Notes under the pieces: model-generated | Database searches by the model: none | The model's input: the letters and a program-made list of their open reading frames with translations, nothing else | Told to the model about the DNA's origin: nothing | Assembly (NCBI RefSeq): GCF_001570725.1 | Contig: NZ_BCNV01000006.1 | Location: 226,604 to 290,603, forward strand | From: Paenibacillus amylolyticus | Lineage (GTDB): Bacteria > Bacillota > Bacilli > Paenibacillales > Paenibacillaceae | Direction: 5' to 3' | Length of the DNA: 64,000 bases | Shown: positions 1 to 8,711 of the stretch, in pieces | Layout: each line of letters begins with the position of its first letter | Numbering within the stretch: position 1 is the first letter of the stretch | Program-made: the position numbers and the translations under genes

Positions 1-130
1 CTTGTTCGTTTAACTTTAATTCGTAAATTCCCATATTCCAATAGTCGAATTCATCACTATCGGAGACAGGTTCTACAACTCTGGTATAATTTTTTTGTTT
101 CGCCGCTTCAAACAATTTTGCAAGGTTCAT
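1..130 (-). CDS. Hypothetical protein, N-terminal part only
   Basis: The first 43 codons of a gene that runs off the left edge of the window. It starts with ATG at 130 on the minus strand, behind a very good AGGAGGG site (137-143). The visible protein begins MNLAKLFEAAKQKNYTRVVE and is acidic and soluble. It has no stop codon up to the edge. I do not recognise the family. It is divergent from the Pycsar-like genes to its right, so it is probably a separate transcription unit. Confidence 0.65.
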   Translation of the reverse strand, partial: MNLAKLFEAAKQKNYTRVVEPVSDSDEFDYWNMGIYELKLNEQ

Positions 131-190
131 TTTTAACCCTCCTGTTTTTCAGTCAACTGATTCTATCATACTATTAGTGTATTTTTCCAA

Positions 191-220
191 TTACGATACT
201 GTAATACTGTTTAATATAAT
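191..220 (+). promoter_or_regulatory. Putative sigma-A promoter of the Pycsar-like operon
   Basis: TTACGA (191-196) and a perfect TATAAT (215-220) are separated by 18 bp, about 100 bp upstream of the membrane effector gene. The -10 is convincing and the -35 is mediocre. The start site would be near 227. Confidence 0.45.
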
Positions 221-317
221 TACCCAAAATGTTCGTATGTTAGATTTGTAGGTTATGGTAAAATATTCTTTAGGAAGCAGGAGATTTTATCATATTGAAA
301 ATTTGAGGTGATTCTTT

Positions 318-845
318 TTGTCTAAGTATAGTTTCACGTTGGATTCATTTAAGAATATTCAAGAGTTAATTCGCTTTATGGACCAGAAATCGTCAGCAAT
401 CCTTGTTATTTTTGGATTTATTTTAACCGCATTTGTGAATAACGCGAGCAAACTTCATTTTGTGAATCCCTTTCTAATCTCGCCTTGGAATGGGTTCTTA
501 TCATCATGTACGCTTCTGGTCGGAGTTTCAACCCTTGCGTTGTTACTGTATAAAATCCGAATTATTATTAATGAAATTTTAAAACCGCGTGTTGCCAAAC
601 ACTATCTTCCAGAACACTACTCCTTATTTTATTATGGACACATCAAGCTTATGGAAAAGGAACGGTACTTGGAAGAAGTAGAAAATATGCCCGAGAATCA
701 AGCTGAACAAGAGCTTGCTGCACAAGTATATGAAGTTTCGCAAATTTTATCTTCAAAAACTGAGTCGTTAAATAAAGTTATGAGTCGTATGTTCTATCTT
801 ATAGGGCTTCTCCTTACTTTTATTTTCTTATCCCAACTTGTATAA
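318..845 (+). CDS. Pycsar-type transmembrane effector (PycTM-like)
   Basis: A 175-residue membrane protein starting with TTG at 318 behind GAGGTG (305-310). Hydrophobic segments lie at about residues 27-43, 54-77 and 158-174, with a charged helical region (about 80-155) between the last two. The early segment LIRFMDQKSSAILVIFGF and the later YYGHIKLMEKERY...SQILSSKTESLNKVM pattern resemble the PycTM effector family. In Pycsar antiphage systems such effectors bind cyclic CMP or UMP and disrupt the inner membrane. The cyclase gene follows 14 bp downstream, probably in the same operon, which strongly supports the call. Ligand and activity are inferred, and the family was assigned by eye. Confidence 0.72.
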   Translation: MSKYSFTLDSFKNIQELIRFMDQKSSAILVIFGFILTAFVNNASKLHFVNPFLISPWNGFLSSCTLLVGVSTLALLLYKIRIIINEILKPRVAKHYLPEHYSLFYYGHIKLMEKERYLEEVENMPENQAEQELAAQVYEVSQILSSKTESLNKVMSRMFYLIGLLLTFIFLSQLV

Positions 846-859
846 AAGGATGTGTAGTT

Positions 860-1597
860 ATGGGTTTGAAAGAGGATATCGTAAATAAAGTTAAAGAAAT
901 TATGGATACAAATTTCGAAGTCACTGATATTTCCTATGTGCCCGATATCAATGACACCAAGCTCACCTTTGGAAACACTGGGCTTCGGTTTGAAGCGACC
1001 ACATTGTTCATAGACATGCGAGGTTCTACAAAAATTTTAAATCAACATAACCGCAGAACGGTTGCCAAAATTCATATGGCTTATTTTCACACTGTCACTA
1101 AAATAGCAAAAAGCCTAGGTGGCGAAGTCCGTTCCTTTAACGGGGATAGCATGCTTGTTTTCTTTCAAGGAACAAGCAAGCTTACTTTAAGCAATGCAGT
1201 TAAAGCTGCGATGAAAATGAAATACATGATCTCACATTCAGAAAGTGGAATCAATAACTACCTTTCTAAATATTCTGCAATTGATTTTGGAATAGGTGTT
1301 GATGACGGAAAAATATTAGCCACTAAAATTGGAATTGCAGGTGAAAATAATAGAGACATCTTTTGGGTTGGTAATGCAGTAAACAAATCAACTCGGCTGG
1401 GAGATGAGGCAAAAGCTCCTAATCATATTAGTATTTCAAGTTACGTTTATAATAATTTAACGGATGAAGTAAAAATTCACACATACACAAATGATTGGGG
1501 TGTTAAACAAGCTGTAAATATGTGGACATCACATACTTTTCAATATAACGACAGGTGGGAGACTTACTACAGTACCAATTATTATTGGGGCGTATAA
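860..1597 (+). CDS. Class III nucleotide cyclase, Pycsar PycC-like
   Basis: A 245-residue protein with one adenylate/guanylate cyclase-type domain (about residues 45-200). Both metal-binding aspartates are visible: FIDMRGST (about residue 52) and SFNGDSMLVFF (about residue 96). The transition-state Asn and Arg appear in VGNAVNKSTRL. A stand-alone cyclase next to a PycTM-like membrane effector is the Pycsar arrangement, in which phage infection triggers cCMP or cUMP synthesis. The pyrimidine specificity is inferred from context; the sequence alone does not exclude a purine cyclase. The order (effector first, cyclase second) and the convergent second cyclase only 8 bp away are unusual. Confidence 0.75.
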   Translation: MGLKEDIVNKVKEIMDTNFEVTDISYVPDINDTKLTFGNTGLRFEATTLFIDMRGSTKILNQHNRRTVAKIHMAYFHTVTKIAKSLGGEVRSFNGDSMLVFFQGTSKLTLSNAVKAAMKMKYMISHSESGINNYLSKYSAIDFGIGVDDGKILATKIGIAGENNRDIFWVGNAVNKSTRLGDEAKAPNHISISSYVYNNLTDEVKIHTYTNDWGVKQAVNMWTSHTFQYNDRWETYYSTNYYWGV

Positions 1598-1605
1598 GTA
1601 CTTGA

Positions 1606-2574
1606 TTAATTAGAGTTTTCAAAAAATGAAAAATGGACATCTCCTCCATAGATCTTTTCTTTAAATTCAGATAATAATTCTTGTGATTGTATTTTCCACC
1701 AGCCATTTACTAACGCTTTATCTTCGGGAGATTCCATTTTTAAACCCTCATAAACATCCTCTGTAAATAATATGGGTGGAGTTGTAAATGAGTATGTTGA
1801 AATACCAGGATAATGTATAAATGAAGTGAAGTTTGGATTTTTATGATTAATTACAGTAGTAAATGTCTTGTCTAGATCATCTAGAAAATTGGTAATGTTT
1901 CTTTTATACCAAGCTGTTTCCTTTGAGTATTTATACTCATGACGCTCTTCAATTATTGTTTCCGTTTTGGATATGGTTGTTGTTTTATTCGCCGCATCCG
2001 TAAGTTTAGATGCAATATTTGCAGGCCTTCCAAGCCAAACGAGCGATTTATTAGAAATATTTTCAGATCCTCTCTTAATAATTCCATTTTTAGAAACTAT
2101 CATTTTTCCGTAATCGATACCAATTCCACATTTAATGTCATTCTTGTTAAAGTGTTTGTTTAGTAAATACTCGCTAATTGAGTGCATGAGTATCGCGGTG
2201 TTCAATGCGTTGGTACAGCATTGATAAAAGTCAAATACGACCATCACGCGGTCACCGACAATCCCTCTGACCTTACCTCCATATTGCTCCGCTGCTTTAA
2301 CCATGGATCGGATAAACGCAGAATAAAGCTTCGTGACTATTTCTTTGCGGTGAGTTAGGTTAAGTTCGGTCGAGCGACGAATATCGATGTATAGTACGCA
2401 CGTCTCAATGAGTTTTACCTTTTGCTGCATTGTTTCCAGATTTGGATACGTAATTAGCAGATCGTCGACTGTAGGGACAAACATCGTGTTTGTAACAACA
2501 ATTTCGTAGTCCGACGATAAGATGAGTTCGATCTCTTCATCCAATGATTTTTTTAGATCCATGATGCTCCCCAT
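1606..2574 (-). CDS. Second cyclase-domain protein, convergent with the PycC-like gene
   Basis: A 322-residue protein. I chose ATG at 2574 because AAGGAG lies 8 nt upstream; a GTG at 2583 overlaps that site. The N-terminal two thirds copy the neighbouring cyclase's layout: a short helical start, a VP...D...LTY/F segment, then CVLYIDIRRSTEL with the first metal Asp and GGKVRGIVGDRVMVVF with the second. In LGRPANIASKL a Lys sits where the usual catalytic Arg of N-x3-R would be. About 110 further residues after the domain match nothing I know. It could be a second defence cyclase, a regulator of the first, or an unrelated signalling cyclase. Confidence 0.7.
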   Translation of the reverse strand: MGSIMDLKKSLDEEIELILSSDYEIVVTNTMFVPTVDDLLITYPNLETMQQKVKLIETCVLYIDIRRSTELNLTHRKEIVTKLYSAFIRSMVKAAEQYGGKVRGIVGDRVMVVFDFYQCCTNALNTAILMHSISEYLLNKHFNKNDIKCGIGIDYGKMIVSKNGIIKRGSENISNKSLVWLGRPANIASKLTDAANKTTTISKTETIIEERHEYKYSKETAWYKRNITNFLDDLDKTFTTVINHKNPNFTSFIHYPGISTYSFTTPPILFTEDVYEGLKMESPEDKALVNGWWKIQSQELLSEFKEKIYGGDVHFSFFENSN

Positions 2575-2783
2575 GGATATCACTCCTTAAAGATTATAGA
2601 TTTTACCGATAACTCTTATACTCAACCATCACAGCAAAAGAAATATGCTATGTGGGAAAAAATGTATCATATTTTAGCGAATCTTTCTATTATTTAATTA
2701 TGAACAGAGGATAAATTACATAAGCAAGACTTACTCAATTTTAGCTGAGCTTAATAACATACTTCCTTTTTGAGTTGAAGCTC

Positions 2784-4412
2784 CTACGTACCAGCCTCCA
2801 ATAATGTTTTACGATATTCCGCTGGCGTGATGCCCTCCATTTTTTTGAACACTTTGCTGAAATACTTTTCGTCCTGAAACCCAACCATCTCCGAGATTTT
2901 AGCGACTCGCAGGGAAGGATTTTGCAGTAACAGCTTAGCGTTGTTGATCCGCAGTTTGCCCAGATATTCCGACCAGTTCAGACCAAATTGCTGTTTGAAT
3001 TTGCGTGAGATATACTCCCGGCTCAAGTAGAAACGCGCGGCAATCTGCTGTAAGGACAGGTCCTCCTGATAATGGGCGTCCATATAACGTGCAATCTCAC
3101 TCATGGGATCAGGATTGGCGGGGTGATGGGCAGTGAGCACCTTTCCGGCTGCAAGCAGCCGTTGTTCTAACAATGAACGAAGCAGCGGGAAAGATATCAG
3201 TCCTTCAGCGTCAAAAGGTAACTCGGCAAAGGGAATAGACTGCTCCTCCGTCACTTCCTCCTCTTTGGATGGCAAACCTGCCATATCATCAAGCCAGCGG
3301 CTCAGCATCCATTCGAGCTCATCGATCCATTGCTGGATCTGCTCGGCACTGACAACCTCAAGGGCAATAATCGGGTCAAGCCATTCGGCGACCGCAGCAG
3401 ATACACTGGAAGCTCGGCAGCTCATCGCTGCCATACGCATGGGCTCTTCATGGGCGGCTAAACGACGGCTTTTATTCCCATTCGATGATTCAACAGAAGC
3501 ATGGATTCGCTGCTTGGTCTGCAAAGCATTACGTCGCCACAACCTTGAACTTGCTTCCAGATAGGCTGCTGAGATTCCGCCAGGGTAAGACTCACAGGTG
3601 GAGATGCCAAAATGAAGCTGACGCTGAATCGTCTGCTCCAATCCCTGATTGACCTTGTCCAGAATATGTTCCAATGGAGTGGATGGACCCCAATGCAGCA
3701 GAACAATCTCGTCCGGTTGATCCAACTGGCGAAACATTACACCTTCATCAGGTGTGGATAACATCTCTGCACAGATATTGAGTACCGAGAACACAAGCAG
3801 ATCTGGTTGACTGCGGTATTTTGCCAGACAATCTGCATCCAGATGGGACAGGCTGGTTACAGCGACATGACAGACAGGGATTCTAGAGGGGAGATTTAAC
3901 TCATCCTGCAATCGCTGCATGTGTGATGGACTGCTGCCTCTTCCGACGGCAAGTTCGGTAAGCAGACGATCCTGATAGTGGGGGCGCATTCGATTAACCA
4001 CAATGGATTGTCTGGTAGATTGTATCCGAATGGCGTCCTCCTCTGACCAAGCAGTAACGGCTTTTAATAGAGAGGCGTTCAGCTCATCCGCTTCCACAGG
4101 TTTCAGCAGGTAGTCCATACCACCATGCCTGATGGCATGCCTCACGAGTTCAAAATCATCATATCCGCTGATAACCAGCACCTTGCTGTGTGGGGCATGA
4201 GCCGATATCCATTCAAGCAATGCCATACCGTCTTTGCCCGGCATACGCATGTCACTGAGTATGATTTGAGGTTGATGTGCCGTTATGGCGGCGATGGCTT
4301 CATCCCCGTCTGCTGCTTCAAGTAACGTATTAATACCAAAGTCTTCCCAATGACCAAGCAACCTTATGGCATCGCGGACATGTTTTTCATCATCTACAAG
4401 CAGTGCCTTCAT
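2784..4412 (-). CDS. YesN-type response regulator, AraC family
   Basis: A cytoplasmic two-component regulator of 542 residues. Residues 1-120 form the receiver domain, with acidic VDDE, phospho-Asp in ILSDMRMPGKDG and the conserved Lys in YLLKPVE. The last 100 residues are an AraC-type double helix-turn-helix (IARYMDAHYQEDLSLQQIAA, then VGFQDEKYFSKVFKKMEGITPAEYR). The middle is the variable region typical of YesN regulators. I chose ATG at 4412 (GGGAG 10 nt upstream) over GTG at 4421. It lies directly after the YesM-type kinase gene, which should phosphorylate it. The likely targets are the divergent sugar transporter genes. Confidence 0.93.
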   Translation of the reverse strand: MKALLVDDEKHVRDAIRLLGHWEDFGINTLLEAADGDEAIAAITAHQPQIILSDMRMPGKDGMALLEWISAHAPHSKVLVISGYDDFELVRHAIRHGGMDYLLKPVEADELNASLLKAVTAWSEEDAIRIQSTRQSIVVNRMRPHYQDRLLTELAVGRGSSPSHMQRLQDELNLPSRIPVCHVAVTSLSHLDADCLAKYRSQPDLLVFSVLNICAEMLSTPDEGVMFRQLDQPDEIVLLHWGPSTPLEHILDKVNQGLEQTIQRQLHFGISTCESYPGGISAAYLEASSRLWRRNALQTKQRIHASVESSNGNKSRRLAAHEEPMRMAAMSCRASSVSAAVAEWLDPIIALEVVSAEQIQQWIDELEWMLSRWLDDMAGLPSKEEEVTEEQSIPFAELPFDAEGLISFPLLRSLLEQRLLAAGKVLTAHHPANPDPMSEIARYMDAHYQEDLSLQQIAARFYLSREYISRKFKQQFGLNWSEYLGKLRINNAKLLLQNPSLRVAKISEMVGFQDEKYFSKVFKKMEGITPAEYRKTLLEAGT

Positions 4413-4417
4413 GTTGT

Positions 4418-6247
4418 TCACTCTCCCGCGTATAGTTTAACCTTGATCTTCACACCATTGGGTTCCCGATTGCTGATCTCAAGTCTGGCTGAGTGACCGG
4501 GATGTGAGTTCAATTGAAGTCTGCGCATCACATTTCGTAGTCCGATGGACTCGGACTCGTCGGATTCCTGCGTGACTAACCCGGTTGCTGTGTGATTTTG
4601 GTGCAGCCATCCCCGGATCTCCAGTAATTTAGCTTCAGGTATGGAGGGTCCGTTATTATTCAGTTCGATTTCAATCCAATGATCACCAATCCGGCGGCTG
4701 GATAGGGAGATGTGTCCTTTGCCTGGCTGAATATCTGCCCCATGTTTGAAATAGTTCTCAATTAAAGGCTGTAACGTCATTCTTGGCATTTCGACAGATA
4801 GGGTATCTTCGGCAAAATCTAAATCCACCTCAAGGCGGTCACCGAACCGCTCCTGTTGCAATTCCAGATATAATCGGGCATGCTCCGCCTCTTCGCGTAA
4901 AGTCACGCAGGTCTGATCCCGCATGCTGTAGCGCAGCATTTTGGACAGGGAAGAGAGTAGAGTGTACGCCCGCTGTCCTTGCTGTTGAAGGGCAAGTGTA
5001 CCGATGGATTGCAGTGTGTTATACAGAAAATGCGGATGAATTTGCGCTTGTAACGCTTTGAGCTGATTGGTCTTATTGGCGATCTCCAGTCGATATTCCC
5101 GCAAAATCAGGTTATTGACCGTATCCATCATATCCCGGAAATGACGAGCGAGCACCCCGAATTCGTCACGGCTGGATAGATGGATATCCACATGCAGACG
5201 CCCGGCTTGAATCTGGTTCATATACCGCATGAGTTGCTTGAGCGGACCGGTGATTCGGATGGAGATGAACAAGGTTGCAACAATGACCAATACAAGTGCC
5301 GTAATGGCAATCAGTGCGTTATTCCACGTAAGTGTGGTGGCTCTGGCATATAACGTCTCATTCGGGATCTGTTTAACGATGGTCCAATCGGCATACGTGC
5401 TACCGAGCTGCTGGTATACATACATGGAACGATCCTGTTCAAAATGTCCTGCGACATTCTGTGCTGTACCAGCGCTAGATCGTGCAATATTCAGTTCGCT
5501 AGCCGTTTCATCTCGTAATGAATCCGTATGATTGACCTCAGAACGTCCCTGGTAAATGATCTGATTCTGTCCATCCACAACATAGATCTGTTCCTTAGCC
5601 GGATCATACAACCTGCCGGTTATCGCTGCAATGGTATTCATATTCAGATCAATAGCGAGCACACCCAGACGCTCGGTGGACGGAATATCCTTGATCACTC
5701 GATGCAAGGTAATGACCGTTCTGGCAGGGTCATCTGGGGAGGCAGCCTTGAATCCGTACGTGTGACTCATATGGGCCGATTCCACCCAGATATCTGAGCT
5801 ACCACCGCCCATTTTTCCATGAAGTGAGTCGGAATAGGCCTGTTTGCGTTCTTCCCGCTTCGGAAAGGGGTTCGTAATTAAGGTGGATTGATCAGCAGCA
5901 AAAGAGTGCAAATAAAGCTGGAATACATCCGGCACAGCGGCGCGTATCGTCTGCAAAGTAGTGTACACTTCGGCCACGGCACGATAATCCCCAGGAATCT
6001 TCGCCAGGTTACGCAGAAAGTTCGGGTCATTATACACAGCGAGCGACGCTCTGGCCACGTTATCCACATAGTTATTGAGATTCGTAGATGCTTGGTAGAT
6101 CAGGCGTTTGTTCTCTTCAACAGCCTGTTCCCGCAGGGCCGTCTTGGTCTGGATAAACGTCATGCTGATCGATGCGAGCAGCGGAAGGGTGGTAGCAATG
6201 AGCATAAAGGCAATCAATTTCGTGCGTATACTGTAATATTTCGACAT
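4418..6247 (-). CDS. YesM-type sensor histidine kinase
   Basis: A membrane sensor kinase of 609 residues. A transmembrane helix near residues 11-33 is followed by an extracellular Cache-like sensor (about 35-290), a second helix (about 300-325), a HAMP linker (ITGPLKQLMRYMNQIQAGRL), the His_kinase domain with phospho-accepting His in IHPHFLYNTLQSI, and an HATPase_c domain with N-box LQPLIENYFKHG. It is encoded just upstream of its YesN-type partner. Divergent transcription from the sugar permease genes suggests it senses the transported carbohydrate or its polymer. Confidence 0.94.
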   Translation of the reverse strand: MSKYYSIRTKLIAFMLIATTLPLLASISMTFIQTKTALREQAVEENKRLIYQASTNLNNYVDNVARASLAVYNDPNFLRNLAKIPGDYRAVAEVYTTLQTIRAAVPDVFQLYLHSFAADQSTLITNPFPKREERKQAYSDSLHGKMGGGSSDIWVESAHMSHTYGFKAASPDDPARTVITLHRVIKDIPSTERLGVLAIDLNMNTIAAITGRLYDPAKEQIYVVDGQNQIIYQGRSEVNHTDSLRDETASELNIARSSAGTAQNVAGHFEQDRSMYVYQQLGSTYADWTIVKQIPNETLYARATTLTWNNALIAITALVLVIVATLFISIRITGPLKQLMRYMNQIQAGRLHVDIHLSSRDEFGVLARHFRDMMDTVNNLILREYRLEIANKTNQLKALQAQIHPHFLYNTLQSIGTLALQQQGQRAYTLLSSLSKMLRYSMRDQTCVTLREEAEHARLYLELQQERFGDRLEVDLDFAEDTLSVEMPRMTLQPLIENYFKHGADIQPGKGHISLSSRRIGDHWIEIELNNNGPSIPEAKLLEIRGWLHQNHTATGLVTQESDESESIGLRNVMRRLQLNSHPGHSARLEISNREPNGVKIKVKLYAGE

Positions 6248-6390
6248 CGGAACACCCCTTCTGGTTGCAGGTTAAGAGAGGACAATATTTTACCCCCAAC
6301 TGTTCACGAGGGTCGGTGTCTCCCTCAGCGATATTGGGGTTTAATAGAAAAAGAGACCAATTTCATCCATCTATAGAAGGGGAGAACGAT

Positions 6391-7272
6391 ATGAAGCATC
6401 GCAAATCTTCACAGCTGTTACAGCAGCTCGTGTTCGTGGGTCCCTCCATCGTGTTTTTTATTCTCATCATCGTGGTCCCTTTCCTGCTTGGCATGGTTTA
6501 TTCCTTTACGGATTGGAACGGGGTATCCGAGAACATTAATTGGGTAGGGTTTGATAACTTCGTGCATGTTTTTGCGAATGATCCCAAGTTCCAAACGGCA
6601 TTTTGGTTTACGGTGCGCTTCACCGTGGTTGGTGTTGTACTGACCAATGTGATTGGATTTTTCCTGGCGTATTTCCTAACCAAACCGCTGAAGACGAGAA
6701 ACATTCTGCGTACGATCTTTTTTATGCCTAACGTGATCGGTGGGTTGTTGCTCGGCTTTATCTGGCAGTTCATATTTGTGAAAGGGTTTTCAGCAGTAGG
6801 CGATGTAACAGGCTGGTCCTTCTTCAACCTTCCTTGGTTGGGAGACGAACCGACCGCCTTCTGGGGAATCGTGATTGTGTTTGTATGGCAGACCGCAGGA
6901 TATCTGATGGTCATCTACATCTCATCCTTGACGAATGTATCCCCTGATCTGCTGGAAGCTGCCGAGATTGATGGCGCAAGTCGCTGGCAGGTACTGCGGA
7001 GCATCATTCTTCCGCTCATTATGCCGGGTGTAACGATCTGTCTGTTCCTGGCGATCTCCTGGTCGTTCAAAATGTTCGATCTCAATCTGTCGCTGACCAA
7101 AGGTGGACCATTCGGATCGACAGAGTCGGTTGCACTCAATATTTACAATGAAGCCTTTGTTAATAACAGATATGGCATCGGAACGGCCAAAGCGCTCGTG
7201 TTCTTCGTAATTGTTGCCATCATCACCATGATTCAGGTGCGTCTGACGAAGAGCAAGGAGGTAGAAGCCTAA
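6391..7272 (+). CDS. Carbohydrate ABC transporter permease, LacF/UgpA type
   Basis: A 293-residue integral membrane protein with six predicted helices. The start is ATG at 6391, 6 nt after AAGGGGAG; the reading frame is open further upstream but without a ribosome site. The EAA loop EAAEIDGASRWQVLRSIILPLIMPG (about residues 190-214), which contacts the ATPase, marks a binding-protein-dependent sugar permease. Its stop overlaps the start of the second permease (TAATG). No ATPase gene is present, as usual for Paenibacillus loci that share an MsmX-like ATPase. Confidence 0.94.
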   Translation: MKHRKSSQLLQQLVFVGPSIVFFILIIVVPFLLGMVYSFTDWNGVSENINWVGFDNFVHVFANDPKFQTAFWFTVRFTVVGVVLTNVIGFFLAYFLTKPLKTRNILRTIFFMPNVIGGLLLGFIWQFIFVKGFSAVGDVTGWSFFNLPWLGDEPTAFWGIVIVFVWQTAGYLMVIYISSLTNVSPDLLEAAEIDGASRWQVLRSIILPLIMPGVTICLFLAISWSFKMFDLNLSLTKGGPFGSTESVALNIYNEAFVNNRYGIGTAKALVFFVIVAIITMIQVRLTKSKEVEA

Positions 7273-8108
7273 TGGAGACGACGAAAAATTACCGCCTAAG
7301 TACCATTCTAACCGAGATTGTTATGGTGCTCATTGGACTTTTATTCCTGGTTCCGTTCTACTTCCTGTTCGTGAATTCGGTCAAAACCTTCGGTGACCTG
7401 CTCACCAATTCGGCTGCATGGCCGGAAGTATTCCAATGGGGCAATTATGCAAACGCCTGGGAGAAAATTAACTTCCCGTCCGCGCTGATGAACTCGCTTA
7501 TCGTTACCGTGGTCAGCAATCTGTTGCTTGTGCTGATCAGTTCCATGGCCGCGTATCGAATGGTGCGCAGCAATACCCGGTTCAACCGGATTTTGTTCGG
7601 CATGTTCATTGCCGCTATGGTGATTCCGTTCCAGTCTATCATGATTCCCCTCGTTACTGTAACCAGTAATCTCGGGCTAATCGATAGCCTTGGCGGACTC
7701 ATCATCTGTTATCTCGGTTTCGGGGCACCGATGTCTGTCTTCCTGTTCCACGGATTCGTGAAATCCGTTCCACTGGAGATTGAGGAGGCGGCACGGGTGG
7801 ATGGAAGCTCTGCCTACGGGGTGTTCTTCCGGATCGTATTTCCACTTATGAAACCGATGTATGTAACCGTCATCATTTTGAACACACTCTGGATCTGGAA
7901 TGATTATCTGCTGCCATCCCTGATTCTGCAAAGCTCCAACCTGCGTACCATTCCAATTGCGACCTTTGCACTCTTCGGACAATATACGAAGCAATGGGAT
8001 CTGGCCTTACCGGCACTTGTGCTGGGCATCATGCCGATCATTATTTTCTTCCTGCTGATGCAGAAGTATATCATTCAGGGGATTACCGCTGGATCAGTTA
8101 AAGGGTAA
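7272..8108 (+). CDS. Carbohydrate ABC transporter permease, MalG type
   Basis: A 278-residue membrane protein with six helices, the second half of the heterodimeric sugar channel. The EAA loop reads EIEEAARVDGSSAYGVFFRI (about residues 165-184). It overlaps the preceding permease gene by one base, so translation is coupled. The substrate cannot be told from the sequence; the YesMN neighbours suggest an oligosaccharide or glycoside. Confidence 0.94.
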   Translation: METTKNYRLSTILTEIVMVLIGLLFLVPFYFLFVNSVKTFGDLLTNSAAWPEVFQWGNYANAWEKINFPSALMNSLIVTVVSNLLLVLISSMAAYRMVRSNTRFNRILFGMFIAAMVIPFQSIMIPLVTVTSNLGLIDSLGGLIICYLGFGAPMSVFLFHGFVKSVPLEIEEAARVDGSSAYGVFFRIVFPLMKPMYVTVIILNTLWIWNDYLLPSLILQSSNLRTIPIATFALFGQYTKQWDLALPALVLGIMPIIIFFLLMQKYIIQGITAGSVKG

Positions 8109-8131
8109 GAATTGCGAGTGCAGGTCGCTGC

Positions 8132-8307
8132 GGGATCAAGTTGCGCTTTCGGTCGCTGTTGCTCCTCGGTGGCCTGAATGTATTGGGGCAAGGAAGCCAC
8201 CGAGGTTCAAAGGCGAACGCTCCGCTCCTCCATCGCATCCTGATCCCTTTGCTCCCACCTCGCATGGAGGTGTGCAAAGGGAGCCATGCCCGCATAGCTT
8301 GGGCATG
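8132..8307. other. Cluster of strong inverted repeats in the permease-binding protein gap
   Basis: Part of a 603-bp gene-free gap (8109-8711). Hairpins seen: CTCGGTGGC (8165-8173) with GCCACCGAG (8196-8204); CCCTTTGC (8245-8252) with GCAAAGGG (8274-8281), enclosing CACCTC/GAGGTG; CATGCCC (8285-8291) with GGGCATG (8301-8307); and outer arms GGGATCA (8132-8138) with TGATCCC (8241-8247). No T-tract follows, so this is not a simple terminator. It may be a structured RNA or a small non-autonomous repeat element. Confidence 0.5.
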
Positions 8308-8412
8308 ACTCCTAGGGAAGAGAAAGCAGCGATAAAGAGAAAAGACCAAGAAAGACGCTTGTATGCCAGGAACCTCTTTTACAGAGTGATGCTATGCTCC
8401 CTGTTCAAAGCG

Positions 8413-8607
8413 CTAACGAACCCACCGCATCTTAGTAGGTGGATAATCAAGGAATCCAAATTGTAACGAATCTCAGCAACGTTATTCGGGTACAAAATGG
8501 CTTCAGAGCCTTGAAAATTGACCAAATCGACGAAATAGCGTCTCTGTGATTCGTTAGGCTGGAGATTTGCGCAAATAGGAGCGAATAACGTGCGCTCGGT
8601 TCGTTAG
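8413..8607. repeat. Four copies of a degenerate 24-bp dispersed repeat
   Basis: Copies at 8413-8436 (minus), 8463-8486 (minus), 8534-8557 (plus) and 8584-8607 (plus). In plus orientation the copies begin AATARCGT or similar, and all end in GATTCGTTAG or close variants (e.g. GGTTCGTTAG). Four more copies lie at 28350-28544. They occur only in gene-free DNA here. They are listed as repeats because of matching length, ends and spacing, although the middle of the unit is poorly conserved. Confidence 0.6.
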
Positions 8608-8711
8608 AATGAAAACACGCTTCAAGGGAAAGTTATTCTGTCATCGGAGTGCCAGTGTAAATATTCATCAATGAACTGTTATACTGAAACTACTATAGGG
8701 AGAGTGTATGT

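Noticed and set aside
8272..8466. 64-codon ORF in the permease-binding protein gap
   Set aside because: It runs through hairpins and a repeat copy and has no ribosome site.
8413..8607. CRISPR array
   Set aside because: Repeats are degenerate, inverted relative to each other and too unevenly spaced; no cas genes are present.
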